A DNA stretch of 64,000 nucleotides from Tridacna crocea. Its lineage: Eukaryota > Mollusca > Bivalvia > Cardiida > Cardiidae. Positions 33,773-44,603 of the stretch are shown one piece after another; position 1 is the first letter of the stretch; every line of letters starts with the position of its first letter. A model generated the notes under the pieces. That model did no database searches. It saw only the letters and a list, made by a program, of their open reading frames with translations, and was not told the origin of the DNA. The translations under genes and the position numbers were made by a program. Where the stretch lies: contig OX031065.1 of the NCBI GenBank assembly GCA_943736015.1, positions 22,210,427 through 22,274,426 on the forward strand. The letters are read 5' to 3'.

Positions 33773-33947
33773 TGCATAGATCTGGAGATGCACATTAAGA
33801 AACAAAACATTACATAATAATGAATCACTTACATCAATATTGTGTAAAAGCTGATTGACTTATGATGCAATATGCTCCTTTGGTATGCAGAACATTGACC
33901 AAAAACACAACGATTCGCTCCAGCTCAGCATGCCCAGACTGCATAAT

Positions 33948-34210
33948 TGGAGTGCAACACGGGAAAAGGTGCATTCGGACATTTGCGTAAAGTGTCGTCT
34001 CGGATTAGCCTGCGCAGTCCGCGCAGGCTAATCCGAGGCGGCACTTTACGACCACATTAGATTTTGTGCTACGGTAGACTTGCGTAAAACAGAAAATCAC
34101 ATAAAATCAGAAAGTATCGTTTCGGATGAGCCTGTGCGGACTGCACATGCTGATCAGAGACGACACTTTACGCAAATGTCCGAATGGCCCTTTTCGCGTG
34201 TTGCACTCCA
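33948..34210. mobile_element. Family D foldback MITE, complete
   Basis: Long inverted ends (TGGAGTGCAACACG, GCATTCGGACATTTGCGTAA, AGTGTCGTCTCGG) frame a left-hand sub-palindrome CCTGCGCAGTCCGCGCAGG and a decayed right-hand one. 263 bp, no coding capacity. Confidence 0.88.
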
Positions 34211-34320
34211 TATGATGTCATGAGTCGAACCTTATTGAAGGTGCCTTAAACCCCTTTTTCAAAGAGCATGGTTCATGCATTTTTTTGTCATGAAACCTTT
34301 CACACTGTTTTCTCAGCATC

Positions 34321-34523
34321 TTAACCCTTAGGCTGCTATGTGCAACTTTTGCAGACAGTGATGATCAAGATCAGGCTGCACGAAAACGTACAGTCTGATC
34401 TTCGACCTTCACTGTCCTATAAGGATATTTTTTCTCTCTAGAAACATGCTTAAAAAATTCGCATTTGGGTTTTTACTTTAAGCTTAAAGATTCATTTCAT
34501 TTATTCAGCATGATAAGAGTTAA
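34321..34523. mobile_element. Family C TTAA palindromic MITE
   Basis: TTAACCCTTAGGCTGCTATG to CAGCATGATAAGAGTTAA. The central palindrome is GATCAGGCTGCACGAAAACG with complement. Confidence 0.85.
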
Positions 34524-34698
34524 GGGACGTGTTGAATTTCACGTGGCAATACATTCAAACACCAAAACGTGCCTAAGGGTAAATAAATCCAGACTAATTA
34601 GTTCTCTTAGATCTTGCTAAAAGCTTGAAGCACAGTCGATGGCGTCTGAAGACATATACGACTCAAAGTTTGCTAAGCACCAAGATTTCCTTGCACTG

Positions 34699-34975
34699 CA
34701 TCTTCGCAAGCCAAGGCTGACGATTCACTACGCTACTCTACCCTTGGCGGATCGAACTTGATGTTCCCACGTGAAATGTCTGCTTATCGCTTCATGTAGA
34801 ATAATTGTATTCTTAAGCGGTTTCTAAAACGATATTTCATTGGCTTTCAGAAATATATTTAAAGGGGGGTAATAACCAGCATCCAATAGAGGGTGCATCG
34901 CAGGAATCTCGAAATCGGGCTCAATCAGCCAAGGTAAGATCCATGTAGTGATCGTAACCTTGGCTTGCGAAGATG
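34699..34975. mobile_element. MULE-like MITE with 9-bp target duplication
   Basis: Terminal inverted repeats CATCTTCGCAAGCCAAGG (34699-34716) and its complement (34958-34975) bound a 277-bp element. CTTGCACTG is perfectly duplicated on both sides (34690-34698 and 34976-34984). A 9-bp duplication fits Mutator-like transposons. It has no coding capacity. The internal 3' part (CCAGCATCCAATAGAGGG) is shared with the element at 45563. Confidence 0.88.
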
Positions 34976-35179
34976 CTTGCACTGTAACCTGTCCGAATGC
35001 TTTTGTGGTGTTAGTATTGGACATCATTCAGAGGTGAATCGAGGTCCCCAGTACACACATTTTCCTGTATGTCTTGCAAATGCAGATACCATCAATTTTC
35101 ATTATATTTTTAGAAACTGTATACAGGAACCAAACTTGCAACGTGTACACTATTCATTCTTCACTTTCTTTTGAAGGAT

Positions 35180-36000
35180 GAAAGTTTTTGACCCAAGTAT
35201 GGCAAATGCGAAGGTCAGGAGATGTTTATCTGATGCAGACGTGTGGTTGGCAGTTGGAATGTTGAAACAAGTAGGCTCTTCATCGTGAGGATGGTGAGAC
35301 ACTTGGTGTGCCCCAAACTTTATTACCAAAGCTTAGATGAGGTATTAGCGGTATGGTACACCTATTAGACGACATGTTGGTGGCACGAAAGGGGCTATAT
35401 CTGCAGTTGAGGATCGATATAATTATGGTCACCCAGGCTCGGAGAAACCGCCTAGCGACTGAAACACAACTGCGTTATGAATTTCAAAATGCTTCTAGGA
35501 TCAGAGTTTCGACTCAAGCCATACGCACGCGTTTGCTCGAAAGTGGCCTTAAGAAGACCATGCCTTGTATTCGTATACCCTATCACCAAACAAGTCAGCA
35601 CTGGTTCGTTTGGGCGATCGATATGGTTGGTTGCGACCCGGCTTATTTACAGATTAGTCCCAGCACTGTTTAGACCACACAGATATACGTGTTCGAATGT
35701 AAAGAAGGCTAGAAGAGAGGTTTCATGCGGCAAACATTGTTGAGCATGATCGGTATGAGGGCGACTGTATCAGGATAAACTTGGATGAACGAGCTGATCT
35801 AGTTGTGCTCGATCGAGGCACATTGCCCCCCCCCCCCTACCCTACCCTATCCCTCCCAGCAGTATCGAGATGAATTTCTCAACACACAGGTAAGGTTACA
35901 TGCTGGTGCTATTGGCGACAGCTTCATCTTAATGGAATATAATGCTCGTTCTTACACGTAACCATTTGTCCTCGCAAATATGGAGGGTATCTAGCAATGG
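35180..36000 (+). mobile_element. Tc1-like DNA transposon relic
   Basis: Degraded transposase fragments of the Tc1/mariner superfamily appear in more than one frame. From 35353 a frame reads RRNRLATETQLRYEFQNASR then STQAIRTRLLESGLKKTMPC, the second helix-turn-helix region of Tc1 transposases. Near 35705-35815 come RRLEERFHAANIVEHDRYEG and ADLVVLDRGTL. Near 35865-35960 comes YRDEFLNTQVRLHAGAIGD then SFILMEYNARSYT, matching the usual YRDEIL...FVLMDDNARPH block with the second catalytic Asp region changed. A C-rich low-complexity insertion (35822 on) separates the last two blocks. Frame changes and stops make it non-coding. The ends were not located. Confidence 0.8.
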
Positions 36001-36009
36001 ATTGGCTAA

Positions 36010-36041
<32 letters not shown>

Positions 36042-36045
36042 GAAG
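35995..36045. repeat. C-run and CA repeat
   Basis: A run of about 17 C followed by (AC)n at 36028-36040. Confidence 0.9.
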
Positions 36046-36464
36046 TCGGTCGAACCACAAAGCATTCAGCAATATGGTGCATTGTTTGTCGAGGTATGGA
36101 ATTCCATACAACAAATGGTTATCCAAAACCTATTTTGGTATTTTGGGGCATGCATGCCAAGGTGTCATTATTAGCAACGGGTCACATTAGGCCCATATCA
36201 AATTAATCGTTATCTTTTTTTCCCAATTCCGGTTACCACTCGTTTTGAAAAACAACAACAGTTTTAGTGTGCATCAAGTTTAAAACAGAAAATTTAATCG
36301 AAAGAGTGCATAACAAGTGTCAGATCTATAATAGATACAGCACAAGGTACATGTTCCTATAAAAAGCACTACAAAATTAACTACAACCCAAGATATGTGC
36401 ATCATTATTTTTAGCAAACTTTGACTAGTATATATCTCTGACTCGGTCTAAGTCTATCTGTCGG

Positions 36465-36800
36465 TCTGTCTCTCAGTCTCTCTCTCTCTCTATATAGTTT
36501 GTCTGTTTCTCTGTCTGGACAAACAATCCGTGCAATTTCTCGTCAGCTCCATGAATATCATACGTTTTATGGATAGGTAGGCGGTTATTTAAGGTTTGAA
36601 ACAAAAATATAGGAAATTCAGACATAATATCAACTTTGTCAGGGAATAAGGGACGACGCTCATGCATGAACAGAATAGTTCTCTGAAATGCACAGAGACA
36701 GAGAGAGAGAGAAAGAGACAGACAGAAAGGGAAAGAGAAAAAGAGAGAGAGGGAGGAGTGCGGGGAGACAGGCAGGCAGAGAAAACAGACAGACAGACAG
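36465..36800. repeat. CT/GA-rich low complexity
   Basis: (TC)n at 36475-36495 and (GA)n, (CAGA)n at 36690-36805. Open frames rich in Ser/Leu here are produced by composition. Confidence 0.88.
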
Positions 36801-36851
36801 ACACATAGAAAGCCAGTGTAAAGGAGAGGTTTTTGCAGATGCATTGCACCT

Positions 36852-37080
36852 TTAACCCTTTATCACGTAAGACATTTCTATGGTATCTCTAATTGACTCT
36901 AAATAACAGCAAGGATGAAGCTGTTTCTTATGTGAATATGATACCTTTTGATAGCATAGAAAACATTGTGGCAAAAGGTGAAATTGCTCGTGACGAGCAA
37001 TTTCACCTTTCGCCACAATGTTTTCCAAAGGCTCGTACAAGCAGTGCGTAAAAATGAGTATCTATGGAGTAAAGGGTTAA
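36852..37080. mobile_element. Family B MITE joined to a family A copy
   Basis: TTAACCCTTTATCACG to GGAGTAAAGGGTTAA. Centre TTGCTCGTGACGAGCAA. The right TTAA is shared with the element at 37077. Confidence 0.92.
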
Positions 37081-37279
37081 CCGTTTACCAAACAGTCCCT
37101 GATTTTTACGACCCCGAGAAAGGAGTCTTTTGAAAACATTGTGGGAAAAGGGTAAAATGCTGGTAATGTTTTCTACCCTTTTTTTTTAAACATCTTCAAC
37201 ATTTTTAGAAACGTTAAATTTTGCGTCCACATAATTATGCTTTGGATTTGGAGGGGTCTAAAATGTTGTCGTTTGTTAA
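37077..37279. mobile_element. Family A MITE sharing a TTAA with a family B copy
   Basis: It begins at the TTAA (37077-37080) that ends the preceding family B element, TTAACCGTTTACCAAACAG, and ends TTGTCGTTTG + TTAA. The central palindrome has lost its second arm start. Confidence 0.78.
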
Positions 37280-37874
37280 GGAGCATGGCTAATATATATA
37301 CATCTACCTACCCAAATTCCTTCCAGAACATCCTCAAACCGTGAAGGGTATTGAAACGATTGCTTTATTCGATGTTCCAAGCCTTTCATCAGCTTTTCGG
37401 ATCGCTTTCTTTTGGGTTTGAACATGGCGAAGCTTATTATTAGTATTATGTATTTATCCCTTGAGCGTTCTATTTGTTATATACTTGATTTCTGTTTCTG
37501 TCTCATCGAGAGCCTCGATGTCCACATATAATGTATTTGCTATGGAATGTTTTTGTTTTATTGGTTTCTTTGTTGTTTTTCCATTTGATGTCCATATGTA
37601 GAATAAAATCAAGACACGTTATTTTTACATTTAGTCTTCTTTTGTTAAGTTTCGAACCTTTTTCTTCTATGTTAAATTACAGTACTGTCTTTCTGACTTT
37701 TTTTCTTCTATTTTCTATTCAGGACTTAGTGAAAATTGATACAAAAACTGTGATACCATCACTTCCTATAACCTTTGCTCTGCCGATTTCAAAAGTGTGA
37801 GATTATCATAATTATATGTCCGCAAGCTAAAAGATTCACTCTTGCTTCAGATCAGAAGACCGTAAAACTATATT

Positions 37875-37970
37875 TCAGAAGGAAAGAAAGCGGACAACGT
37901 AGAGCAAGATCAGACTGCACGTTCTGTGCAGTCTAATCTTGATTTACGCTGTCGGCAAGAGTCATCTAAT
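37875..37970. repeat. Family C core abutting a K element
   Basis: GCGGACAACGTAGAGCAAGA ... GCAGTCTAATCTTGATTTAC then GCTGTCGGCAAGAG. The K element begins at once after it. Confidence 0.7.
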
Positions 37971-37972
37971 GC

Positions 37973-38207
37973 CGGTAAAATGCATAGAAATGACCCTTCC
38001 CTACAAAATGACCTGTGGGTCATTTCTCTACGTAGAGGAATGACCCGGGACATTATCTTACGTAGAGAAATAACCTTCCGTGGGCATTTCTCTTCGCAGA
38101 ATAATGACCCTGAGGTTATTTCTCTATGTAGAATAATGACGTGGGTCATTCCCCTACGTAGAGAAATGACCCATGAAGGGCGGGTCATTTCTCTGCATTA
38201 CACCGGC
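37973..38207. mobile_element. K element, more internal units
   Basis: Ends CCGGTAAAATGCATAGAAAT and ATTTCTCTGCATTACACCGG. About six internal TCTACGTAGAG-type blocks, against about four in the copy at 25692. Confidence 0.85.
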
Positions 38208-38869
38208 TATCGTAGAAAAAGGCGTTGGCCCTTTGTCATCATTAGCAGATGACTTTATGTTATTAGTCAGATACTTCTATTTCTCATAATGACCTATAGA
38301 GCCATTCTAACACCGATACAATGAAGTGACAATACAGTAGTACCATTGAGCGAAAAATCCACAAAGGAACAATTCACAATCGTAAATATCATCACAATGC
38401 TTCGAAAAGTATCCATATTAACATTTTAATACATTCAGTTACAAAGATACCTTACACAATTCCTGCAGCACTGTGTACAATCCATGCAGAGACTATAAAA
38501 CACCATAAATGAATTTAAAACAATCTTGCTTTTATAAATCGTGTTAGATCTTCCACCCTTTCCCATCAAATGCTCCATGTCCTTTCGCAGTTTGTGGTAG
38601 TTTAGACCAAGACTAGGCGGCACTGCGTATGCAGCATGATATAGGATCTAAACTGTACATTGATGCGTGAGGTAATATCACAAAGAGAAGTTATAAGAAA
38701 GAAAAAGGCAAGTCTAAGTTTCTCACAATGTAAAATTGAAATCGTTTAACCGGTGCGTAAAGGGTTCTTTAACAATACCTTACATTTGACCACGCCTATG
38801 TCTCGAATTCTGCCACAGCAGTGATTCACGGTTTAACCCTGCGCTTTGAAGGCATGCAATATGACTTGT

Positions 38870-38936
38870 AACACGCGAAAAAAGGTCTTTTGGACATTTG
38901 CGTAAGGTGTCATCTTGGAGTAGCTTGCGCAGTCCC
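38870..38936. repeat. Half of a family D element
   Basis: ACACGCGAAAAAAGG, GGACATTTGCGTAAGGTGTC and GTAGCTTGCGCAGTCC, ending abruptly. Confidence 0.6.
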
Positions 38937-38939
38937 CAA

Positions 38940-39265
38940 ATAATAATAGCATTATGATTATTCAACACGAGTTCAAAGAATCATCCATTTTATTTGAATA
39001 TTTAGTTGTCATTTTAAAGGAAGACTGCATCGTATCTGAATGTATGGTTTCGAATGTAAGACTGACGGCATAACTTTCGAAATAAATTAGAATGCAAAGA
39101 GTAACTGCCCTCATTAAAAAAAAACCTTGCCTAATTGAAAGAAAATGCCATAATACAGAAGAGAAAATAAATCTATTTTAAGACAAGCATTGAACATAGT
39201 CACAAAAATAGCAACAGTTAATATGGACTATTAAAAGACCTGGACGAATTAAACAGTGAAAAAGT
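38940..39265. other. No feature recognised
   Basis: AT-rich sequence between a D half element and the first F palindrome. Confidence 0.5.
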
Positions 39266-39270
39266 CAAAT

Positions 39271-39348
39271 CGTTGGTTTACTTCCAAAACCTCGTAACTA
39301 CAGATTGTTTCAAGCTGTAGTTACGAGGTCTTTCAAGTAAACCGACGA
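39271..39348. mobile_element. Family F palindrome
   Basis: CGTTGGTTTACTTCC ... AAGTAAACCGACG around CTCGTAACTACAG / CTGTAGTTACGAG. It lies 400 bp from another copy. Confidence 0.9.
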
Positions 39349-39743
39349 TATGTGTAGTACTTTCAACAAAGATAAAATATATGTTTCAGAAAATTTAACT
39401 TTGACAAAAGTTAACATATACTGTAGCTGCTCACTGAACAGAGAAAAAGGAACTACATCGCTTTTAAGGACAGTGTAGATGACGGTAAGACTACATAGAA
39501 CGCGTAGTCTGTTCTTGAATCTTCACTGTGCGATATATTGTGATTTTTTTTAAACCCAAAGAGGTTTGAACCCATGTTACGTGATTTTCACCCCCACCTT
39601 TTTTCTTTTTATTCTTTTTAAGGTAGAGGATCTAAGGGTTAAAATTCTTGGAAAGCGTTTCCATGTTGCACAGCAGATAATTAACTCAACAACAGTTACA
39701 AATTTAGACTGGTTCAAACGGAAAGCAAAAGCAGATGACAGAT

Positions 39744-39820
39744 CATCGGTTAACATCCAAAACCTCGTAACTACAACTTGTAACAAACTGTAGTTACGAG
39801 GTTTTGGAAGTAAGCCGATG
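39744..39820. mobile_element. Family F palindrome
   Basis: CATCGGTTAACATCC ... GGAAGTAAGCCGATG around CTCGTAACTACAACTTG / CAAACTGTAGTTACGAG. The outermost bases CAT/ATG are changed in both arms relative to CGT/ACG. Confidence 0.88.
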
Positions 39821-39829
39821 AAATATATT

Positions 39830-39990
39830 CCTACTCAATTCTTGGATTTATCTTCGAAAAGGAAGAAAACTTTGTAGGAAAAGCAGGAAAAGTGGTTACC
39901 AGCATTTTATTCTTTTTTCCGCTATGTTTTCAATAGATGTCTTCTAGAAGATCATAGAATCAAAAGATTGTTTTGTAAAGGATAGAATAG
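39830..39990. mobile_element. Degenerate family A MITE
   Basis: AGCAGGAAAAGTGGTTACCA and GCATTTTATTCTTTTTTCCG mark the core (39880-39930). It lies directly downstream of the F element at 39744. Confidence 0.5.
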
Positions 39991-40890
39991 GATAACGCGC
40001 ATGAACACCGCCCTAGCAATAAGGGTTGTCGTGCGGCTTGAGATCTTCTTTATATTGAAACGTGATACTGATTTATCGTGCTTTTGCTACCTGCAAAAAA
40101 TGGCCAGCTTTCTTTCTGACATATTCCTGGAACAAAATTATCGATCGATTTCCTCTACTAATATCTCCAGTTATGAAACATGTTTGAGTTTGGTCTGCCT
40201 GTGTGTCCGTTCGCCCGTCTTTCTGTGTGTCTCTTTGTCCGTCTGCCTGTGTATCTGTCTGAGTCTGAGTATCTATGTGTGTGTTTAAGTGTGTGCGTGT
40301 GTTCGTTTAGTCTGTCAGTTCGTCTTTCTTAAAATCGGTCTGTTTGTGTATCTCTTTGTCCTTCTGCTCCCCTTGTTCATCCGTCCTCCAATCAAAATTT
40401 GCACAAACAGTTACGAAATGGACGCTGTTTTGTCGATTTTTTTTGCACAGTGAAATATTTCTGCAATCACAGATAAACTTTCGTAGTCTGGCTTTTGCCG
40501 AGATATCACAGAATGTTGATAGATGCGTAAAATATGTCCGCGTCATTCATCGTTTTCATTATTCTGTTTCGCTCACCCAGAAAAGGGTTTAACAGTCAAA
40601 TTCGCCGTGCCAGACAGTGTAGATTTAGGACAGAGAGTGTCTATTAGATTTGCCACTTTGCAAGGAAATGTCGCGGTACTGTTGTTATCCTGGCTTTGTC
40701 GTTGTCTAGTTCTCCGACATCGTTATCAGCATCGTCACACAAAAACTGATTATTGTCATACATCTATCATTATTGCAGTTATTAAGGTAGTAGACCCGCG
40801 TAAAACTTCTCGTGCTACATAGAATAAAATTTCATGAGAGTAGATAATTACGGATCTATACAGATAATTATAATACTTTTACATAGTTTT
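39990..40890. other. Low-complexity and unrecognised sequence
   Basis: 40195-40300 is a GTCTG/TGTG-rich stretch whose Cys/Ser/Leu-rich frame is compositional. Nothing else recognised. Confidence 0.45.
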
Positions 40891-40894
40891 AACA

Positions 40895-41110
40895 GACCGG
40901 AAATTCCTTTGATGTCTATCTTGAAATTATTTGTTGATATACTTTTGTTATTTTCCAGAAAAGGGAGGTAATTATTATCTCCCTTTGTAATGAGAATTTA
41001 GTAGTTGAAGATATATAAAGGATATTTCTAGGAAGGAAAAAAACCGGAAAAAGTGGCTCGATTATAGTAGTACAATTATACTCTTTTTTTTTAATCATAC
41101 CAAATTTTGT
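40895..41110. repeat. Q dispersed repeat
   Basis: ACCGGAAATTCCTTTGATG, CTATCTTGAAATTATTTG, GATATACTTTTGTTATTTTC and AAAGGGAGGTAATTATTATC have reversed partners at 54610-54725. Confidence 0.6.
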
Positions 41111-41219
41111 AGGATAATTTTCTATTGGAAATAGCTGTTTTCCATTACTGCATTACTGGTTCACTACCTTAAGTGCACACTTTGACATCTTGTTAACCAT
41201 TAACAAAAACTATCTTTAA

Positions 41220-41320
41220 AACAGGTAGACAATATGCATTTGCAAATAGCTTCAACACATGTTAGCCTGCACACTCCGCGCAGGCTGACATGAGTCGAAA
41301 CTTTTTGTTTTATGTCAATT
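41220..41320. repeat. Family E core
   Basis: GTTAGCCTGCACACTCCGCG then CAGGCTGACATGAGTCGAAA. Confidence 0.72.
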
Positions 41321-41689
41321 TTCTGCAATTCCTGGGACCATTCTACCTCCAGATTGAAATATGAATACAGAAACTCTTTTTTTTTTTTTGGTTCAATAAG
41401 AGATAAATATATATCAAAATAACCCAACGAGCAATCGATTCGTTTATTCACAATTTTTCATTTTGTTTAAAGGAAGTATTGGGTCATTGGGTAACGCCTA
41501 TGAAAACTTTCCAAATATCACGAAAAAAGAATCCATCTCTTCTACATTGGTTTGCTAATATGGACCAAGGTTCCGGGATATCGATTACCGGAATCTACAC
41601 TTTCTAACCCTTATCCTGTTAAAAACTAAAATTAAATTTTCAATTCGATATTAATAACCCAAATATTCCTGTTACAGAGTTATGTTTAG

Positions 41690-41815
41690 AGGAATGATAT
41701 CTCCTTATCGGACAGTGTAGATCAAAGATCAGACTGCACGTTTTGTGCTGTCTGATCTTGATCTACACTGTCCGCAAAAGGTCAGTGAATCAAGCTTATC
41801 TGCCAAAGGGTAAAG
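41690..41815. repeat. Family C core with right half
   Basis: CGGACAGTGTAGATCAAAGA ... TCTTGATCTACACTGTCCG is a long palindrome, followed by CAAAAGGTCAGTGAATCAAG and CTGCCAAAGGGTAAAG. Confidence 0.8.
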
Positions 41816-41979
41816 AGTGGTTTTGTAAATGCGCAAGCAGAGGCTCGCCGAATAAACAAGTGCACACTTTTGACCAATCATATATCAGCATTCATTCATT
41901 CTGTATCAGTGACAAAAATTACATGTAGGTCATGAGCCGGTGCATTCAACTACATTTGCATCAAAAAAAGTGAGCCTAC

Positions 41980-42745
41980 AAGGCCAAATAACCATCAAAT
42001 TATTTTGACACATTCATGCTTCCTTTCCGACTTTAAATTTTCACTGAAAATCATGTAAGCTTTGCCACTGCATGCTGTGCTCATATTTTTATCTATGATT
42101 ACTGCAAAAGCGCTACTTGCCAAAGGGATGACACCTTGTTTTCTTCCCAGTCTCCGATAATTAAGAAAAAATGCCATGAACATTTGAACTTTGGCTGTAA
42201 CATTTATGAAGAACAAAAAAATAATATACAATGCATTTTGAAATATCAAAGGTTTCCTAGCAACTGTCTCTATAACGACCTATAATTATGATAAATTTTC
42301 GCTCGCATCCTCCTGTGCATGAGTGTATGTCAGGGTTATTGACTCTAAGTACACCTATGCATTTTTTTTTTGTACTTAATTGTAATTTTTTACGCACTAA
42401 AACAAGTAGCATTTTCTTCGGGTAATAATTGTGAAGACACAAAAATGGGTCTTTGAACTATCACCCAGAAATGATTAAAATGCTGCTGACACGGCGTTAC
42501 ACACCAAACAAGGAAAGAAAGGCAGGAAAATTCAAATCTGTTGAAATAAAACTGTTTCCACTTTCTTGTTTATGTTCAAGCAAAAAATGCTTTGTTCCAA
42601 ATATTTGATACGATTTCAAAAACAAACCTCTTTTAGTCAATATATATCTTGACATTTGAAATATCTACATCTATGTCTAGAACAAGTCATATTTTGGCGC
42701 TATGCTTTTTTTTTCCCGTCGTTTTTTTTTTTATCTTTTTTTGTA
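41980..42745. other. No feature recognised
   Basis: Unique-looking sequence. An 84-codon minus-strand frame (42249-41995) is hydrophobic in part but lacks family likeness and convincing splice sites. Confidence 0.4.
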
Positions 42746-42750
42746 TGACA

Positions 42751-42972
42751 GGGTTCCTCGTAACTCAATGGTAAAATGTTCGTATTACAATCTGGAAGCA
42801 ACAGGTTTGACCTTAACCTGGAATCCCTGATTTGTTTTTTCTTCTTCATTTGTAGTCGTATCTTTTGGAAAGACACTTTCAGAGCCCTCTCCTAGAACTG
42901 GTAAAAACCAGGATATACTTGAATAATGCGAGCTGTCGCCATGCATGATATGATTTAAACAATGTTGAAAGC
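42751..42972 (+). mobile_element. Diverged SINE, same family as 19735
   Basis: It has an A-box-like AACTCAATGGTAAAATG, a weak B box (CAGGTTTGACCTTAACC), then GGAAAGACACTTTCAGAGCC and CTAGAACTGGTAAAAACC, the same order as in the copy at 19735 but more decayed. Confidence 0.62.
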
Positions 42973-43022
42973 GTCATAAAGCACAATATAATCAAATTAC
43001 ACCTTTTGTCACAACTATTAAT

Positions 43023-43500
43023 GAGTTGTGCTCTGTAAAGAGGGGGCTTAATGCATTTTCAAAAATTATTGACGTAAGTCAGCCTGCGCAGTCAGAGCAG
43101 GTTGACCTGTACCAAAACTTTTGGCTACTTTTCAATTTCTGTGTGTGTGTTCATGGACCAGTATACCTAATGATTGGATTAGTTGTTGTTTAACTCATGG
43201 GCTGCTAAGCGCGACTTGCTGACCCTTTGCGGACTGTGTAGATTAAGATCAGACTGCACATAACGTGCAGTCTGATCTTTGATCTACACTGTCCGATAGG
43301 AGGATATTATTTTCCAAATCATAACTTCGAAATAGGAATAGTTGGGTTATTGATATGGACGTGAAAATTTCAGTTTAGTTACTTAGCAGGGTAAGCGTTA
43401 AAAAATGGCTATTAGCGATCCATAAACATATTATGGCTTGTTAGATACCATAGATCACATAGATGCATTAAGTCAGCTTTTTTGTCCAGAGCAAGGCTCA
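43023..43500. mobile_element. Family E foldback split by a family C element
   Basis: GTGCTCTGTAAAGAGGGGGC at the left, CAGCCTGCGCAGTCAGAGC palindrome at ~43080, CATAGATGCATTAAGTCAGC and GAGCAAGGCTC at the right. The C element (43190-43401) is inside. Confidence 0.82.
43190..43401. mobile_element. Family C MITE nested in a family E element
   Basis: TTAACTCATGGGCTGCTAAG to TTAGCAGGGTAAGCGTTAA. Centre GATCAGACTGCACATAACGT with its complement, flanked by GCGGACTGTGTAGAT / ATCTACACTGTCCG. Confidence 0.9.
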
Positions 43501-43525
43501 TTTAAAGTAGTTATGCCAGGGTTTG

Positions 43526-43701
43526 TATTCGCCAACCATTCATAAGAACAATCCTAGCCTTATTTTTCAAAATTTTGTCAGTACGAAAGTAACAGAACTT
43601 CTGATTGGCTAATCCATCAGCCGTTCTGTTACTTTCACAGTCAGAAGATCTTGAAGATAAAGACAAAGAATGTTCTTAAGAATGGTTGGTGAACACGGAC
43701 C
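43526..43701. mobile_element. N foldback
   Basis: GTATTCGCCAACCATTCATA ... TTCTGATTGGCTAATCC, dyad near 43619, and AATGGTTGGTGAACACGGAC. Confidence 0.82.
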
Positions 43702-43742
43702 TTGATCTTAGTGGTTTAAACATTGAGAATACTACGTTCGAC

Positions 43743-43968
43743 TTAACCCTTTACCCCATAAGGCATTTCTATGGTATCTCTAATTGACCCTAAATAACAG
43801 CAAGGATGAAGCAGTTTCTATGTATATGACACCTTTAGATAGCTTACAAAACATTGTGACAAAAGGTGAAATTGCTCGTCACGAGCAATTTCACCTTTTG
43901 CCACAATGTTTTCCAAAGGCTCCTACAAGCAATGCGTAGAAATGACTATCTATGGAGTAAAGAGTTAA
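43743..43968. mobile_element. Family B MITE
   Basis: TTAACCCTTTACCCC to GGAGTAAAGAGTTAA. Centre TTGCTCGTCACGAGCAA. Confidence 0.92.
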
Positions 43969-44252
43969 AGTAGTTATCAGCGAGACACACACAAAAAGTT
44001 TTCCAGTGCCTGTTATCAGCCGAGAAACCGAGAAGTTTTACTGGTGCGCCATTTTCAGACTGATGTTTTAGATGCTCAAACCACAGATATAGTTTGTACA
44101 GAATATCCGAATTGCATTTACTTCGGCACAATCATCGTCAAATAACTTATCCAATCTTTATGCTACAAAAAGTTGAAAACAAAATGGCTGACTTCAGAAC
44201 AGATTATGTACACATGTATGACGTCACTATCAGGTGTTCGTGTAACAATACA

Positions 44253-44506
44253 TCAATATTTATCATTGTAGAGATCCATTTCCTCAAGGAGTTGTCTTTC
44301 TTTCTTCATTTTTTTCTTTCGTCGTTTTTCCGCCTTCTTTATTTTCATCTCGTCGTAGTCAAATTGCCGAATGTCCTTAATTAACAGCGTTGCACTGACC
44401 ACACAAATCGAAGCCGCAACAAGGGTCAGTCCGAATGACCAATGTACAAAATGCTTGGGTGGTAGGTCGATGGCCCACAAAATGGCGCCGATCAGTGTGA
44501 ATCCAA
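44253..44506 (-). CDS. Claudin/PMP22-like protein, exon 3 (TM3-TM4 and charged tail)
   Basis: Last coding exon, 254 bases including the TGA stop at 44255-44253; acceptor TTTTTAG|TTGGAT. It encodes VGFTLIGAILWAIDLP (end of TM3), a second short loop (PKHFVHWS), then FGLTLVAASICVVSATLLI (TM4). A highly basic/acidic cytoplasmic tail follows (DYDEMKIKKAEKRRKKKMKK, then ERQLLEEMDLYNDKY). The mature protein would be 205 residues, within the usual 180-230 for claudin-like proteins. The long lysine/arginine-rich tail is unusual, and there is no C-terminal PDZ-binding YV as in classical claudins. No AATAAA was found just downstream. The 654-bp intron before it contains a full-length SINE. Confidence 0.83.
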
Positions 44507-44603
44507 CTAAAAATATAAAAAAATATAACATTTATATCACGTGTTTAAAGACATCCATACTATTTCTCCGTCAATGGTCTTGGAAATGGGCTTTTACGTT
44601 CAG

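Noticed and set aside
36473-36849. Ser/Leu/Cys-rich minus-strand frames
   Set aside because: Same explanation: GA/CT low complexity.
37973-38207. CRISPR-like array of short palindromic repeats
   Set aside because: Units alternate in orientation, spacers are not unique, and the block is bounded by inverted ends in a eukaryotic genome; it is a foldback element.
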